Below are positions 1 through 7,510 of a DNA stretch of 64,000 bases, piece by piece (the stretch's first letter is position 1; every line of letters starts with the position of its first letter). A model generated the notes under the pieces. The model ran no database searches, was not told the DNA's origin, and saw only the letters and a program-made list of their open reading frames with translations. Where the stretch lies: positions 186,001-250,000 of the forward strand of contig NZ_SKCJ01000002.1 of the NCBI RefSeq assembly GCF_005434975.1, given 5' to 3'. The DNA comes from Parerythrobacter lutipelagi. GTDB lineage: Bacteria > Pseudomonadota > Alphaproteobacteria > Sphingomonadales > Sphingomonadaceae. A program made the position numbers and the translations under genes.

Positions 1-136
1 CCGCTTCGCCGGTGAACATCCACCAGCCGGATGCCTGCCCGATCATCAGGATGCTGACTCCGATGCGGACAAGTCCGGAGGCGAGGAACAGCAGGCAAAT
101 GATGATGGCGAGCGAGCGCATGAGTTCGGAAGGCAT
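1..136 (-). CDS. Membrane protein, C-terminus beyond window edge
   Basis: Only the first 45 codons are present; the gene runs off the left edge. It begins MPSELMRSLAII and residues about 7-35 are strongly hydrophobic, suggesting at least one membrane helix starting close to the N-terminus. The ATG lies only five bases after a good -10 element (see the promoter entry), so there is no room for a Shine-Dalgarno sequence. No family can be named from this fragment. Confidence that it is a real gene comes from the promoter fit and the unbroken membrane-like reading frame. Confidence 0.6.
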   Translation of the reverse strand, partial: MPSELMRSLAIIICLLFLASGLVRIGVSILMIGQASGWWMFTGEA

Positions 137-141
137 GGTGT

Positions 142-170
142 AGTATCTATATAATACACTTGTGTGTCAA
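142..170 (-). promoter_or_regulatory. Sigma70-type promoter giving a probably leaderless mRNA
   Basis: On the minus strand a perfect TTGACA (165-170), a 17-bp spacer and GATACT (142-147) precede the ATG at 134-136. Transcription starting 6-7 bases after the -10 would begin at or next to the A of the start codon. An imperfect inverted repeat, GTAT-N7-ATAC (143-157), covers the -10 and could bind a dimeric repressor; that part is inference. Confidence 0.6.
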
Positions 171-294
171 CATGCGCGGCAGCCGTGAACCTTGCTGGCC
201 TTTCCCCGCCACGCTTGCCCACCGGCCGATTTGCCAATGCCCGCACGGGGGAGTAGTATCGCAGTTCCGGGTCGCTTTTGGAGAGGGCCCGGTC

Positions 295-690
295 ATGCTT
301 GGCAAATACACCTATCTGCAGGTCGCACTGTTCGTTTTCGGCGTGGTTTTCTGCCTCATCTATCCGCTTGCGCTGGTGTGGCCTGCGGGCTGGATGTGGC
401 ATGAGGGTGCGCCCTTCGCCAGTCAGTATTACGCCATGATTGTCGGCGTTTATGCCACGCTCGGCGTGTGCCTGATCCTGGCGGCACGCAACCCGGCAGA
501 ACATCTTTCGCTGATCCGTTTTACCATCTGGTCCAGCGTGGTTCACGCGCTGATCATGGCGGTGCAGGCATTTCAGGCGCCCGAGCATGGCGGACATTTG
601 CTCGGCGATGTCCCGGCTCTGCTGCTGGTCGCGGTGGTTCTGTGGTGGCTGTCACGCAATCCGGCGGCAGGTGCTGCATCGTCTTCCTAG
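295..690 (+). CDS. DUF6632-like four-helix membrane protein
   Basis: 131 residues with four hydrophobic segments (about residues 6-28, 43-65, 73-92 and 103-119) and no signal-peptide cleavage site, so probably an integral inner-membrane protein. Spacing of helices and the motifs PLALVWP and AARNP fit the DUF6632 family of small uncharacterised membrane proteins; that assignment is from memory of the family. The ATG at 295 is preferred over an upstream in-frame ATG at 160 because GGAGAGGG lies just before it and the upstream extension is Cys/Pro-rich and unlike a protein N-terminus. Monocistronic; divergent from the gene at the left edge. Confidence 0.7.
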   Translation: MLGKYTYLQVALFVFGVVFCLIYPLALVWPAGWMWHEGAPFASQYYAMIVGVYATLGVCLILAARNPAEHLSLIRFTIWSSVVHALIMAVQAFQAPEHGGHLLGDVPALLLVAVVLWWLSRNPAAGAASSS

Positions 691-733
691 GCTAGGGTGC
701 TTCAGGTGAAGGTCAGGGCGCGCTGCTCGCCGC

Positions 734-1066
734 TCAGCGCTTCCTGACGAATTCCGCGCGGAGGACGAGGCCTTTGATGCCGGGATATTTGCAGTCGATT
801 TCCTGCGCGTCTCCGGTCAGGCGGATGCTCTTGATCACAGTCCCCTGTTTCAGCGTCTTGCCGGCCCCTTTAACGTCGAGGTCCTTGATCAGAGTCACCT
901 GATCGCCGTCCGCCAGCAGATTGCCGACGGCATCGCGGACCTCGACCTGATCGGCGTCGGCACTGGCGGCCTGCTTTGCGGCGAGCTCGGATGCGGGCAT
1001 CCATTCGCCGCTGTCTTCGTCATATACGTAATCATCGGCGGATGGGTCGTGATCGGATGTGTTCAT
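734..1066 (-). CDS. PhnA/YjdM-type domain protein
   Basis: 110 residues. The C-terminal half (about residues 42-110) has the PhnA/YjdM C-terminal signature: DAVGNLLADGDQVTLIKDL, then VKG, a KQGT turn, IRLTGD and IDCK, ending in EFVRK. The N-terminal zinc ribbon of E. coli YjdM is absent; instead there is an acidic segment with YVYDEDSGEWMPASEL. PhnA-named proteins are not shown to act in phosphonate breakdown (the name is historical), so function is unknown. The start at 1066 is chosen because the region upstream in frame overlaps the intergenic space of the dodecin gene and is low-complexity. Confidence 0.8.
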   Translation of the reverse strand: MNTSDHDPSADDYVYDEDSGEWMPASELAAKQAASADADQVEVRDAVGNLLADGDQVTLIKDLDVKGAGKTLKQGTVIKSIRLTGDAQEIDCKYPGIKGLVLRAEFVRKR

Positions 1067-1217
1067 GCCAGCGCTATGCGGCAGCCATGGGTGCCTGTCG
1101 AGCGGCGCCAGGCCTCTATTCGGTGTTGTATGAGGCATTGGCCCATCCCGCCTTCTCGGAACAACGCGCACTTCCAGAGCTTGATTAAGCATCACCGGAA
1201 CAAAAAAGGAAAATTCC

Positions 1218-1421
1218 ATGTCAGTTGCAAAAGTCACTGAAATCATTGCCTCGTCACCCACCAGCGTCGAAGATGCCGTCCGTGAAGGCGTGAAGCGCGC
1301 CTCCAAGACCATCAAGGGCATTCAGGGTGTATGGGTGAAAGACACCAAGGCCACTGTGTCCAACGGTGAAATCACCGAATGGCGCTGCACGCTGAAGATC
1401 ACTTTCATCGTCAACGACTGA
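1218..1421 (+). CDS. Dodecin family flavin-binding protein
   Basis: 67 residues, the usual dodecin length. Dodecins form hollow dodecamers that store or buffer flavins and are cytoplasmic. The sequence shows the family pattern: an N-terminal strand (VAKVTEIIASSPTS), an amphipathic helix (DAVREGVKRASKTI), GVWVKD and the closing EWRCTLKITFIV strand; the aromatic residue of GVWV is where the family stacks its flavin. AAAGGAAAA sits just upstream of the ATG. The gene stands alone and is followed by its own terminator. Confidence 0.92.
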   Translation: MSVAKVTEIIASSPTSVEDAVREGVKRASKTIKGIQGVWVKDTKATVSNGEITEWRCTLKITFIVND

Positions 1422-1446
1422 GGCGAGCCAGAATAAAGCGAAACAG

Positions 1447-1474
1447 GAGCGGGCCAGGTGCCCGCTCTTTTCTT
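1447..1474 (+). terminator. Intrinsic terminator after dodecin gene
   Basis: Perfect 8-bp stem GAGCGGGC / GCCCGCTC with a 5-base loop (CAGGT), followed directly by TTTTCTT: a classic rho-independent terminator 25 bases after the dodecin stop codon. Confidence 0.85.
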
Positions 1475-1528
1475 GCGTACGGCCTCGCGTGCGATCGGGG
1501 GGAGGGCACCGATGCCGAACTTCGAATG

Positions 1529-1990
1529 TTACGCCTGCTTCATCCCCACCAGCACCTTGTCCAGCGCCTGCAGGAAGCGCGAGCGATCCGCCTTGCTGAA
1601 CGGGGGCGGGCCTCCGGTCATTCCGTCCATCCCGGCGCGCAGGTCTGCCATGATGGCGCGGGTCGCGACCGCCGCGCCGATGCTGGCGGTGTCGAACGGC
1701 TTGCCGTTGTGCGCCAGCACTGTCGCGCCGACCTTGAGGCAGCGTTCTGCCAATAGAATGTCGGCGGTTATCACCACGCTGCGCGGTCCGGCGTTTTCTG
1801 CGATCCAGTCGTCCGCCGCGTCAAAGCTGTCGTCCACCACCACGCGCTTCACCCGCTCGCTCACCGGCACACGGAAGGGCGAATTGCTGACCACGCGAAC
1901 ATGCGCCTGATAGCGTTCGGCCACGCGGTAAACCTCGTCCTTCACCGGGCAGGCATCGGCATCGACCAGTATCGTCGGGCCGGCTGTCAC
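1529..1990 (-). CDS. yaiI: DUF188 family (YaiI/YqxD) PIN-like protein
   Basis: 153 residues, full family length. The N-terminal ILVDADACPVK motif and the later VITADILLAERC and AHNGKPF motifs are diagnostic of UPF0178/DUF188, a group with a PIN-like nuclease fold whose cellular substrate is not established. The Asp residues of VDAD and of TAD are the likely metal-binding positions. The gene overlaps the stop codon of the upstream lipocalin gene by four bases (ATGA), so the two are translationally coupled. Cytoplasmic; no signal peptide. Confidence 0.9.
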   Translation of the reverse strand: MTAGPTILVDADACPVKDEVYRVAERYQAHVRVVSNSPFRVPVSERVKRVVVDDSFDAADDWIAENAGPRSVVITADILLAERCLKVGATVLAHNGKPFDTASIGAAVATRAIMADLRAGMDGMTGGPPPFSKADRSRFLQALDKVLVGMKQA

Positions 1991-2559
1991 TGTTCCGGTT
2001 GCTGCGTCAGGCGAACAAGGCTCCAGTCGTAGCCGAGCTGTTTGACCCGCGCTTCGAGCTGCGCGCGCAGGGCCGCGTCAGGCTGAGCTTCGCGGGTGAG
2101 CATCCACAGATACCGCCCGCTCGGTTCGCCCACGATGGACCAATCATAAAGGCCGTCCGCCCCGACGGCGCTGCGATCGAGCACCCAATAGTCGCCGTAG
2201 AACGGACCGAAAAAGCTGACCTTGAGTTTCGCGCCATCGCTGCCGCCGACAATCCTGGCTTTGCCGGTCGCCTGGTTGAACTCGCCATCCAGTCCGCCCT
2301 CGTAGCACGAATTGACCACACGGATATTGCCGTCATCGCGCAGACTGTACTCGGCGGTTACCCCTTCGCAGCCCTTCTGGAAGGGTGCTTCGTAGCGGCC
2401 ATATTCGAACCATGTGCCAAGATAGCTCTCGAGCGCGACCGGCTTCGCGGGTTCCGGCACGCTCGCATTCCCCACCGGCCCGGGAGAACCAACGCAAGCG
2501 GATAGCGCAAGCAAAGCGGGCGCGAGAAGAAGCAGGCATGGGATACGGCTCAATTTCAT
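1987..2559 (-). CDS. blc: Outer-membrane lipocalin (Blc-like lipoprotein)
   Basis: 190 residues with a lipoprotein signal peptide (KLSRIPCLLLL... and lipobox LSAC, Cys22), then a lipocalin domain opening with the LGTWFEYGRYEAPFQ block, which contains the GxW hallmark. Later motifs GDYWVLDRS, YDWSIVGEPSGRYLW and LTREAQPD fit bacterial lipocalins of the Blc type, which bind fatty acids or lysophospholipids at the outer membrane. Translation is taken from ATG 2559; a TTG three codons upstream would only lengthen the signal peptide. It is the first gene of a two-gene unit with the DUF188 gene. Bacterial lipocalins are typically envelope-stress proteins, but no specific operator is visible. Confidence 0.88.
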   Translation of the reverse strand: MKLSRIPCLLLLAPALLALSACVGSPGPVGNASVPEPAKPVALESYLGTWFEYGRYEAPFQKGCEGVTAEYSLRDDGNIRVVNSCYEGGLDGEFNQATGKARIVGGSDGAKLKVSFFGPFYGDYWVLDRSAVGADGLYDWSIVGEPSGRYLWMLTREAQPDAALRAQLEARVKQLGYDWSLVRLTQQPEQ

Positions 2560-2627
2560 GGCAATCAAATGCCGCGCCGGTGGGGAAAGTTCCCTCGGTA
2601 TATGACCGTCTCTCGTAGTTGTGGCTG

Positions 2628-2978
2628 CTACATCGGCAGCAATGTTCCGCTCCAGCCGTATTGGTCTCCGTCGGAGGATTTGGCCCGGATCAGGTTCATG
2701 GCGATGCTTTCCGGCGCGTTGCCGGGCCCCACCATCGTGCCGGTGACCGCGACATAGCTGGTCGCGTCCTGCTGATTCACGCCATAGAGGCCGAAAGCTG
2801 ACGCGTTACGGCCAGGGACCGAGCCTGATGCAGCCCAGTTTCCAGTGATGTTGAATACCTGGTCTTCAAACGTCAGCGTGCCGCTCATCGCACCAGTGGC
2901 GTCCTGATTGTTGAAATCGATCATCAACTGGCAGGTGCCGTCGTCATATTTCTTGCTGCACATTTTCCATACCGACAT
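2628..2978 (-). CDS. Small beta-rich protein, paralogue A of a local pair
   Basis: 116 residues, no signal peptide or membrane helix. I do not recognise the family. It is clearly homologous to the protein at 4378-4716: both begin with an xWKM segment, share GNWAASGSV(P/K)GRN-like and SAF blocks in the centre, GTM(V/K)GPGNAPE towards the end, LNLIR, and a final DGxQYGWxGxL. Alternating hydrophobic residues with Gly turns suggest an all-beta barrel, somewhat like avidin or lipocalin folds, but that is inference. GGGAGAAT lies just upstream of the ATG. The gene is divergent from cspA. Two cysteines (8 and 16) are present here and absent in the paralogue. Confidence 0.7.
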   Translation of the reverse strand: MSVWKMCSKKYDDGTCQLMIDFNNQDATGAMSGTLTFEDQVFNITGNWAASGSVPGRNASAFGLYGVNQQDATSYVAVTGTMVGPGNAPESIAMNLIRAKSSDGDQYGWSGTLLPM

Positions 2979-3310
2979 CGTATTCTCCCATTGTTTCTCG
3001 TGCGCTATCCGGCGCTGCTGGAGGTGTGTTCGCAGTCACGGCAATCTAGCGATTGGAAGAATGCGCCACGGGCACATATTGTGCGGTTGCAGCAATCGTT
3101 AGGCGTTTCGCCCCACTTGTGCTAAAGGCATTTTGCTGACGTCGAAATTTGCGACGGACTTCGACTTTTGCGCTCCGCCGTTTGCCTGCGTTTTTCGCTT
3201 ATGGGCCCCGGCGTAAACCAGACGACGACTTCCTTTCTTCGGACGATTTCACGCACGACCTGGGGGTATGTTGCCCGCAGACAATAATACGTTCTTGAAA
3301 GGAACATCGC

Positions 3311-3523
3311 ATGGCCAAGACTGGCACCGTAAAATTCTTCAACGCCGACAAAGGCTATGGCTTCATCCAGCCGGACGACGGTTCGAACGACAGCTTCGTT
3401 CACATCACTGCCGTCCAGGCAGCCGGCATGACTTCGCTCGATAAAGAGCAGCGTCTCAACTACGACGTTGAAATCGGCCGCAACGGCAAGGAAAGCGCCG
3501 TAAACCTGTCGTCTGCTGACTAA
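3311..3523 (+). CDS. cspA: Cold-shock domain protein
   Basis: 70 residues, single cold-shock domain. RNP1 (KGYGFIQ) and RNP2 (DSFVHI) motifs for single-stranded nucleic-acid binding are intact; KFFNADKGYGF is the typical opening. Cytoplasmic RNA chaperone by family. GAAAGGAAC precedes the ATG. A leader of unknown length lies upstream (the divergent gene starts at 2978), in line with the long structured leaders of csp mRNAs, but no cold box can be called by eye. A hairpin separates it from the next gene. Confidence 0.93.
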   Translation: MAKTGTVKFFNADKGYGFIQPDDGSNDSFVHITAVQAAGMTSLDKEQRLNYDVEIGRNGKESAVNLSSAD

Positions 3524-3538
3524 CGACACATCGTGACC

Positions 3539-3571
3539 GGGCGCGGCGGGCTTATGGCCATTGCCGCGCCC
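3539..3571 (+). terminator. Intercistronic hairpin between csp gene and next small gene
   Basis: Perfect 9-bp GC-rich stem GGGCGCGGC / GCCGCGCCC around a 15-base loop, starting 16 bases after the csp stop codon. There is no following T-run, so it may stabilise or attenuate the mRNA rather than terminate it fully. Confidence 0.45.
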
Positions 3572-3607
3572 GCTCACATTCTATCCCGCGATGAAGGGAC
3601 GATCCGA

Positions 3608-3835
3608 ATGGCACAAACATACGATTTCTACATGGAGCGTGCGAAAGAGGCTGCAACGGCGGCTGGAAAAGCACAGCTCGACAATGTCCGCGACCGCGAA
3701 TTGCGTGCGGAAAAAACCTGGCGCGGTCTCGCCGACCAGGCACGCGCCGTTGCCAAGCAGCGCGAAAAAATTGAACGCGAAAAGGCCGAGCAGCGCGCTG
3801 CAGACGAAGAAGCAGCAGCCAGCGAAGAAGCCTGA
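3608..3835 (+). CDS. Small charged coiled-coil protein downstream of csp
   Basis: 75 residues, rich in Ala, Glu, Lys and Arg, beginning MAQTYDFYMERAKEAATAA and ending in an acidic EEAAASEEA tail. The whole chain is predicted by eye to be one long helix or coiled coil; there is no signal peptide. Function unknown. The ATG at 3608 is chosen because AAGGGA lies eight bases before it, whereas the in-frame upstream start would read through the hairpin and give an unlike N-terminus. Placed 84 bases after cspA on the same strand, so co-expression with it is possible. Confidence 0.72.
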   Translation: MAQTYDFYMERAKEAATAAGKAQLDNVRDRELRAEKTWRGLADQARAVAKQREKIEREKAEQRAADEEAAASEEA

Positions 3836-3953
3836 CGCTACTGCGAAAATTGCCTGATCACCTCTCGATCGCTCGCCAAGAACAGGATGCAAAGCGCAAT
3901 CCCGCTACCTATATGAATAATATTGGTAGTTAGAGAAAAGAGGAGCGTCGCGC

Positions 3954-4298
3954 ATGCAATTCCAGTTCAACACCGACAGCAGCGTTATGGGCACGGACAA
4001 TGTGGCCGAGCGGATCGAGACTCAGCTGCGCCACCGCCTGGCGCGCTATGAAGATCGGCTGACGCGGATCGAAGTTCATGTCTCCGACGTTAACGGTGCC
4101 AAGCACGGGCCGGATGACAAGCATTGCACAATCGAAGCGCGCCCGCGCGGCGGCAAACCTATCGGTGTGACCGGTAAGGCGCCTGATGTCGACGCGGCCG
4201 CGCGGATCGCCGGCAATACTCTGGCCCAACGTCTCGATCGGCATTTCGGCAAGGAAACCCGCCACAAGCACGATCCGCGCCCAGACAAGGTGATGTGA
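3954..4298 (+). CDS. Short HPF/RaiA-family ribosome hibernation factor
   Basis: 114 residues. The fold pattern is that of the S30AE domain: beta strand (MQFQFNTDS), helix (NVAERIETQLRHRLARYEDRL), strand (RIEVHVSDVNG), strand with HCTIEARPRGGKPIGVTG and a C-terminal helix. It lacks the C-terminal dimerisation domain of long HPF, so it is a short (RaiA/HPF-like) form that would bind the 30S decoding region in resting cells. GAGGAG is placed properly before the ATG. It is monocistronic and followed by a convergent gene. Confidence 0.8.
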   Translation: MQFQFNTDSSVMGTDNVAERIETQLRHRLARYEDRLTRIEVHVSDVNGAKHGPDDKHCTIEARPRGGKPIGVTGKAPDVDAAARIAGNTLAQRLDRHFGKETRHKHDPRPDKVM

Positions 4299-4377
4299 CG
4301 CCGCCAGAGAAAGCAATCAGCCGGGCGAAGGATCGCAACGGATGCCTTCTCAAACCGCACTGATCATCACGTCCAGT

Positions 4378-4716
4378 TCACACGTATTCAGGCTTTAGCT
4401 CTCCATCCCAGCCGTATTGGAGGCCGTCGGTCGAGTCTGTGCGGATCAGATTGAGCGAAATTGTTTCAGGCGCATTGCCCGGGCCCTTCATCGTACCGGC
4501 GGCGGCAATGAATTCAGGGGCGCTGCGTCCGTCACTTCCGCTCAGTGTGAAGGCGGAATAATTGCGCCCTTTGACCGATCCCGCAGCGGCCCATTGGCCC
4601 GTCACTGTGTAGCTCTTGTGCTCGAACTCGACCATGCCGGTCACGAGCCCGTCACCCGCCGCGTTGACATAAATTTCTACCGCGCCATCGGCGTTGCGCA
4701 TTTTCCAAATTCCCAC
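4378..4716 (-). CDS. Small beta-rich protein, paralogue B of a local pair
   Basis: 112 residues, homologous over its whole length to the protein encoded at 2628-2978 (shared WKM start, GxWAAxGSxxGRNxSAF, GTMxGPGNAPE, LNLIR and QYGW blocks). No signal peptide, no cysteines. Function unknown. The conserved block order with several Gly/Asn/Pro turns suggests a small beta barrel. The two paralogues are both on the minus strand and are separated by three genes on the plus strand, so this is dispersed duplication rather than a tandem pair. Confidence 0.7.
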   Translation of the reverse strand: MGIWKMRNADGAVEIYVNAAGDGLVTGMVEFEHKSYTVTGQWAAAGSVKGRNYSAFTLSGSDGRSAPEFIAAAGTMKGPGNAPETISLNLIRTDSTDGLQYGWDGELKPEYV

Positions 4717-5104
4717 GTGCGATTCCTTGTGCGACCGTGACCTGACCAGACAATTGGCGCGAAAGAATCCCGAATAATTGGAGAAAAGCGAAACGGAACG
4801 CAGATTTTACAACATTTCCTTGCCGCGCGAGCACTTGCCGGCGTCGGGCCTGGCGCTGTGCGCAACAGTCGCTGGCTTGTACTGGGCGCATTCAACTTGG
4901 CCGCATCAGTCATACAACAAGCTCCCGATCCCTTTTCATTGCTTGATGATAGGGAGAATGTTGCGCAAACTCGTCACGACATGGCTTCGCACCGACAAGG
5001 ATGTGCTGCTCCGTCGCTCCGCGTGAGGGTTGAGCGCAAGTTGACAGCTTGGCTGCTGCTGCGCAGGGAGCCGCCATGAAGTTACTCTTTGATGCACGGC
5101 AAAC
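4717..5104. other. 388-bp non-coding stretch
   Basis: Divergent intergenic region between paralogue B and the TPR-sulfotransferase gene. Short frames occur on both strands but none has a convincing ribosome-binding site, codon bias or recognisable motif. It should hold promoters for both flanking genes, but I cannot pick a clear one (a TTGACA at 5041 has no matching -10). Confidence 0.6.
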
Positions 5105-6874
5105 ATGAGCGCATTGGTGGACAAGGCGGAAAGCGAGCTGCGCGCTGGGCGCTACAGCGAGGCACGACAGGCTTTGGAGATGGCGCTGTCAGGCACGCTC
5201 GACGACCGGACCCGCGTCGAAGCCCGTTCGATGCTCGGGCTGTCATTGTTGATGTCGGGTGATCTGCAACGTGCGCTGAGCGAGCTGCAGGCAGCAACAG
5301 CCGCCGAGCCTGGTGAAGCGATGTTTCGCTACAATCTTGCTCGGGGGTACGAGCAAGCCGGACAATGGGATGCAGCGATTGCCGAGCACAGTGAAGCAGT
5401 CCGGCTGTCGGGCGGGATGGCGCCGCTTAAAGCTGCCCTTGCAAATGCGTTTGTCGCGACGGGTAGGCATGGTGAGGCCTTACCTTTACTGCAGCCTCTT
5501 TCCAGCGCCCACAATGCCCCCAAACCGATAGTCCGTGCCTATGCTCAATGCCTTCATGCAGTCGGCGACATGCATGGAGCAATCGATCAGGCCAAACGGC
5601 TCATGCCTGCAGATATCGTCAAGGCCGGCGGGGAAGGGCGGAGCGATGCGCTGCTGCTGGCCCGGCTCTATCAGGGCGCAATGTATTATGCGGACGCGAC
5701 ACACATAGCAGAGGGGCTGATGAAGCGAGATCCGGGCGATGGCGAGGCAGCGGCGCTGCTCGCTCCGCTTTCGCTATGGACCGAGGGACCTGAAGCAGCG
5801 CGTGCGATTATCGAGCGGGCGCTCGAAAGGAATATCAATTCACCCGAATTGATGGTCCAGCTTCTCGGCTACAATGATGCGGTCGATCCTGATCAGCTCG
5901 CCAAGGTGCGCGCGATTGCGCAGGATGGGTCGGTTCCACTGAATTCGCGTGCGGAGCTTTTGCTGGCATTGGCGCAATACCACGACCGTGCAGGCGATAC
6001 GGACCAAGCCTGGGATCTGGCACAGCAAGGCAATGCGCTTGCTCCTGTGCCGCAAAAACGGGACTGGCGCGGCACACTGAAGCAGCATGTAAGACTCTAT
6101 CGCGAAATGGCGCCCGTTGCGGTGCCAAAGCATGCTCCGCCCCATTTCTACCTCTGCGGGGCGCCGCGGTCGGGTCAGTCGCTGGTCCAGTCCATCCTGT
6201 CTGCCGCACCTGAAATTTCCAGTGCCGGCGAGCGTGGAGCCTTACTGCCGCATCTCTTGTGGCGAACAGACGAGATCGCTGCGATGCAACCTTCGCAGCG
6301 CGCGTCGCTCTATGCCGAGCTGGAACAGGCCGATCGCCGCGGACTTTCCCGCCTGTTGGGTGATCAAAGCAAGTTGATAGTCGACAAGAACCCGTCGAAT
6401 CTGGCGGTGGCAGGCAGCATTGCGCGAGTGCATCCCCGGGCCCGGTTCGGTGCTTCGCTGCGGGATCCTGCTGATGTTGCGCTATCGATCTACCTGCGCG
6501 GGTTCTCTGCGGCCTATGACTACGCCAGCGATTTTGGCGCGATAATCGACCACCTCGACTACATGGTTGATGCCATTGCTGCCTGGCGCGACGCCGGGCT
6601 GGAGTTTATCCTGCTGGACCATACTGCTCTGGTGGCAGAGCCTGAAGGGCAGAGCAAACGTCTGTTCGGCTGGCTAGGGATCGAGTGGGACGAGGCCTAT
6701 CTGAAGCCTGAGAACCGGACTCAGCCGATCCCGACTTTCAGCGCAGCGCAAGTGCGCAAACCGGTTGGCAAGGGGGGATCGCGCGGGGCGGCACCCTATG
6801 CGGCACACATTGCTCCTTTTGCCGACCGGATCGAGGCTTTGCGCGAAAAACAGACAGAATTGCTGGTGGGATAG
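5105..6874 (+). CDS. TPR-sulfotransferase fusion protein
   Basis: 589 residues. Residues 1-300 form tetratricopeptide repeats (ARQALEMAL, MFRYNLARGYEQAGQWDAAI and similar), and about 345-580 form a sulfotransferase domain that would use PAPS. The 5'-phosphosulfate loop is GAPRSGQS (352-359), where most relatives have SGTT or SGTS, and the 3'-phosphate site is RDPADVALS (453-461). The family commonly sulfates glycans or proteins; the TPRs may recruit the substrate. No signal peptide is visible, so cytoplasmic. Start ATG 5105 has only a weak upstream purine run. Transcribed alone. Confidence 0.85.
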   Translation: MSALVDKAESELRAGRYSEARQALEMALSGTLDDRTRVEARSMLGLSLLMSGDLQRALSELQAATAAEPGEAMFRYNLARGYEQAGQWDAAIAEHSEAVRLSGGMAPLKAALANAFVATGRHGEALPLLQPLSSAHNAPKPIVRAYAQCLHAVGDMHGAIDQAKRLMPADIVKAGGEGRSDALLLARLYQGAMYYADATHIAEGLMKRDPGDGEAAALLAPLSLWTEGPEAARAIIERALERNINSPELMVQLLGYNDAVDPDQLAKVRAIAQDGSVPLNSRAELLLALAQYHDRAGDTDQAWDLAQQGNALAPVPQKRDWRGTLKQHVRLYREMAPVAVPKHAPPHFYLCGAPRSGQSLVQSILSAAPEISSAGERGALLPHLLWRTDEIAAMQPSQRASLYAELEQADRRGLSRLLGDQSKLIVDKNPSNLAVAGSIARVHPRARFGASLRDPADVALSIYLRGFSAAYDYASDFGAIIDHLDYMVDAIAAWRDAGLEFILLDHTALVAEPEGQSKRLFGWLGIEWDEAYLKPENRTQPIPTFSAAQVRKPVGKGGSRGAAPYAAHIAPFADRIEALREKQTELLVG

Positions 6875-6957
6875 GCCGGTTTTTCACAAGACCGCGATTG
6901 CCGCTCAGGCTGCAAATGCGTAGTGTGTTTGCCATGACCCCTGCCATGAACCCAGCC

Positions 6958-7383
6958 ATGACCAGAACCGCTTTGCTGCTTGCTTCCCCGCTGCTGCTCG
7001 CAGCCTGCCAGTCGCCTGCCGATCCGGCGGATCGCGCGCCGGTTTTTGATGGGATTGCGGCGGATGAAACCGTTTATTTTACCGGGAACGAGCCCTTTTG
7101 GGGCGGGGAGAGCGGCGCCGGGCGGCTGACCTATACAACGCCGGAAAACATCGAAGGTTCGACCTTCCCGGTGACCCGGTTCGCCGGCAACAGCGGGATC
7201 GGCATCAGCGGCGAACTGGATGGCCAACCGTTCGATATGACGGTGACCCGAGGTAATTGCAGCGATACCATGTCCGATACCGATTACCCTTTCACTGCCA
7301 CGCTGCGCATCGGGGAAGAACAGCGTCAGGGCTGTGCATGGACCCATCGCCAGCCGCGCACCGGGCTTGAGCAAGGTCAGTAG
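6958..7383 (+). CDS. COG3650-type lipoprotein
   Basis: 141 residues from ATG 6958, giving a compact lipoprotein signal peptide with lipobox LAAC (Cys17). Earlier in-frame ATGs (6898 onward) add several Met-rich residues and no better ribosome site. The mature part has GNEPFW, RLTYTTPEN, a GELDGQPFDMTVTRGNCSD block, MSDTDYPFTATL and a final GCAW, the pattern of the COG3650 family of uncharacterised bacterial lipoproteins. Two cysteines in the mature domain may form a disulfide. Probably anchored to the outer membrane on its periplasmic face. Confidence 0.75.
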   Translation: MTRTALLLASPLLLAACQSPADPADRAPVFDGIAADETVYFTGNEPFWGGESGAGRLTYTTPENIEGSTFPVTRFAGNSGIGISGELDGQPFDMTVTRGNCSDTMSDTDYPFTATLRIGEEQRQGCAWTHRQPRTGLEQGQ

Positions 7384-7427
7384 AGGTTCGTCTTTGCGGA
7401 CCGGAAAGCACTCCACCCCAGAAACTC

Positions 7428-7452
7428 GGAACTTGGCAAGGCTCCGGTCGTT
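7428..7452 (+). promoter_or_regulatory. EcfG-type general stress promoter
   Basis: GGAAC (7428-7432), 16-bp spacer, CGTT (7449-7452): an exact match to the alphaproteobacterial EcfG consensus GGAAC-N16/17-CGTT. It lies 58 bases before the fasciclin gene ATG, giving a leader of about 50 bases. Confidence 0.75.
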
Positions 7453-7510
7453 GATGATGTAACGGGCCGGGGACGGCTCTTCATTTCATACCGACCAAGG
7501 AAAAGATTTC

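Noticed and set aside
3122-3577. Minus-strand open frame over cspA
   Set aside because: The cold-shock frame is certain; the antisense reading has no recognisable protein features.
5041-5070. Promoter with TTGACA upstream of the TPR-sulfotransferase
   Set aside because: No acceptable -10 element at 16-18 bases spacing.
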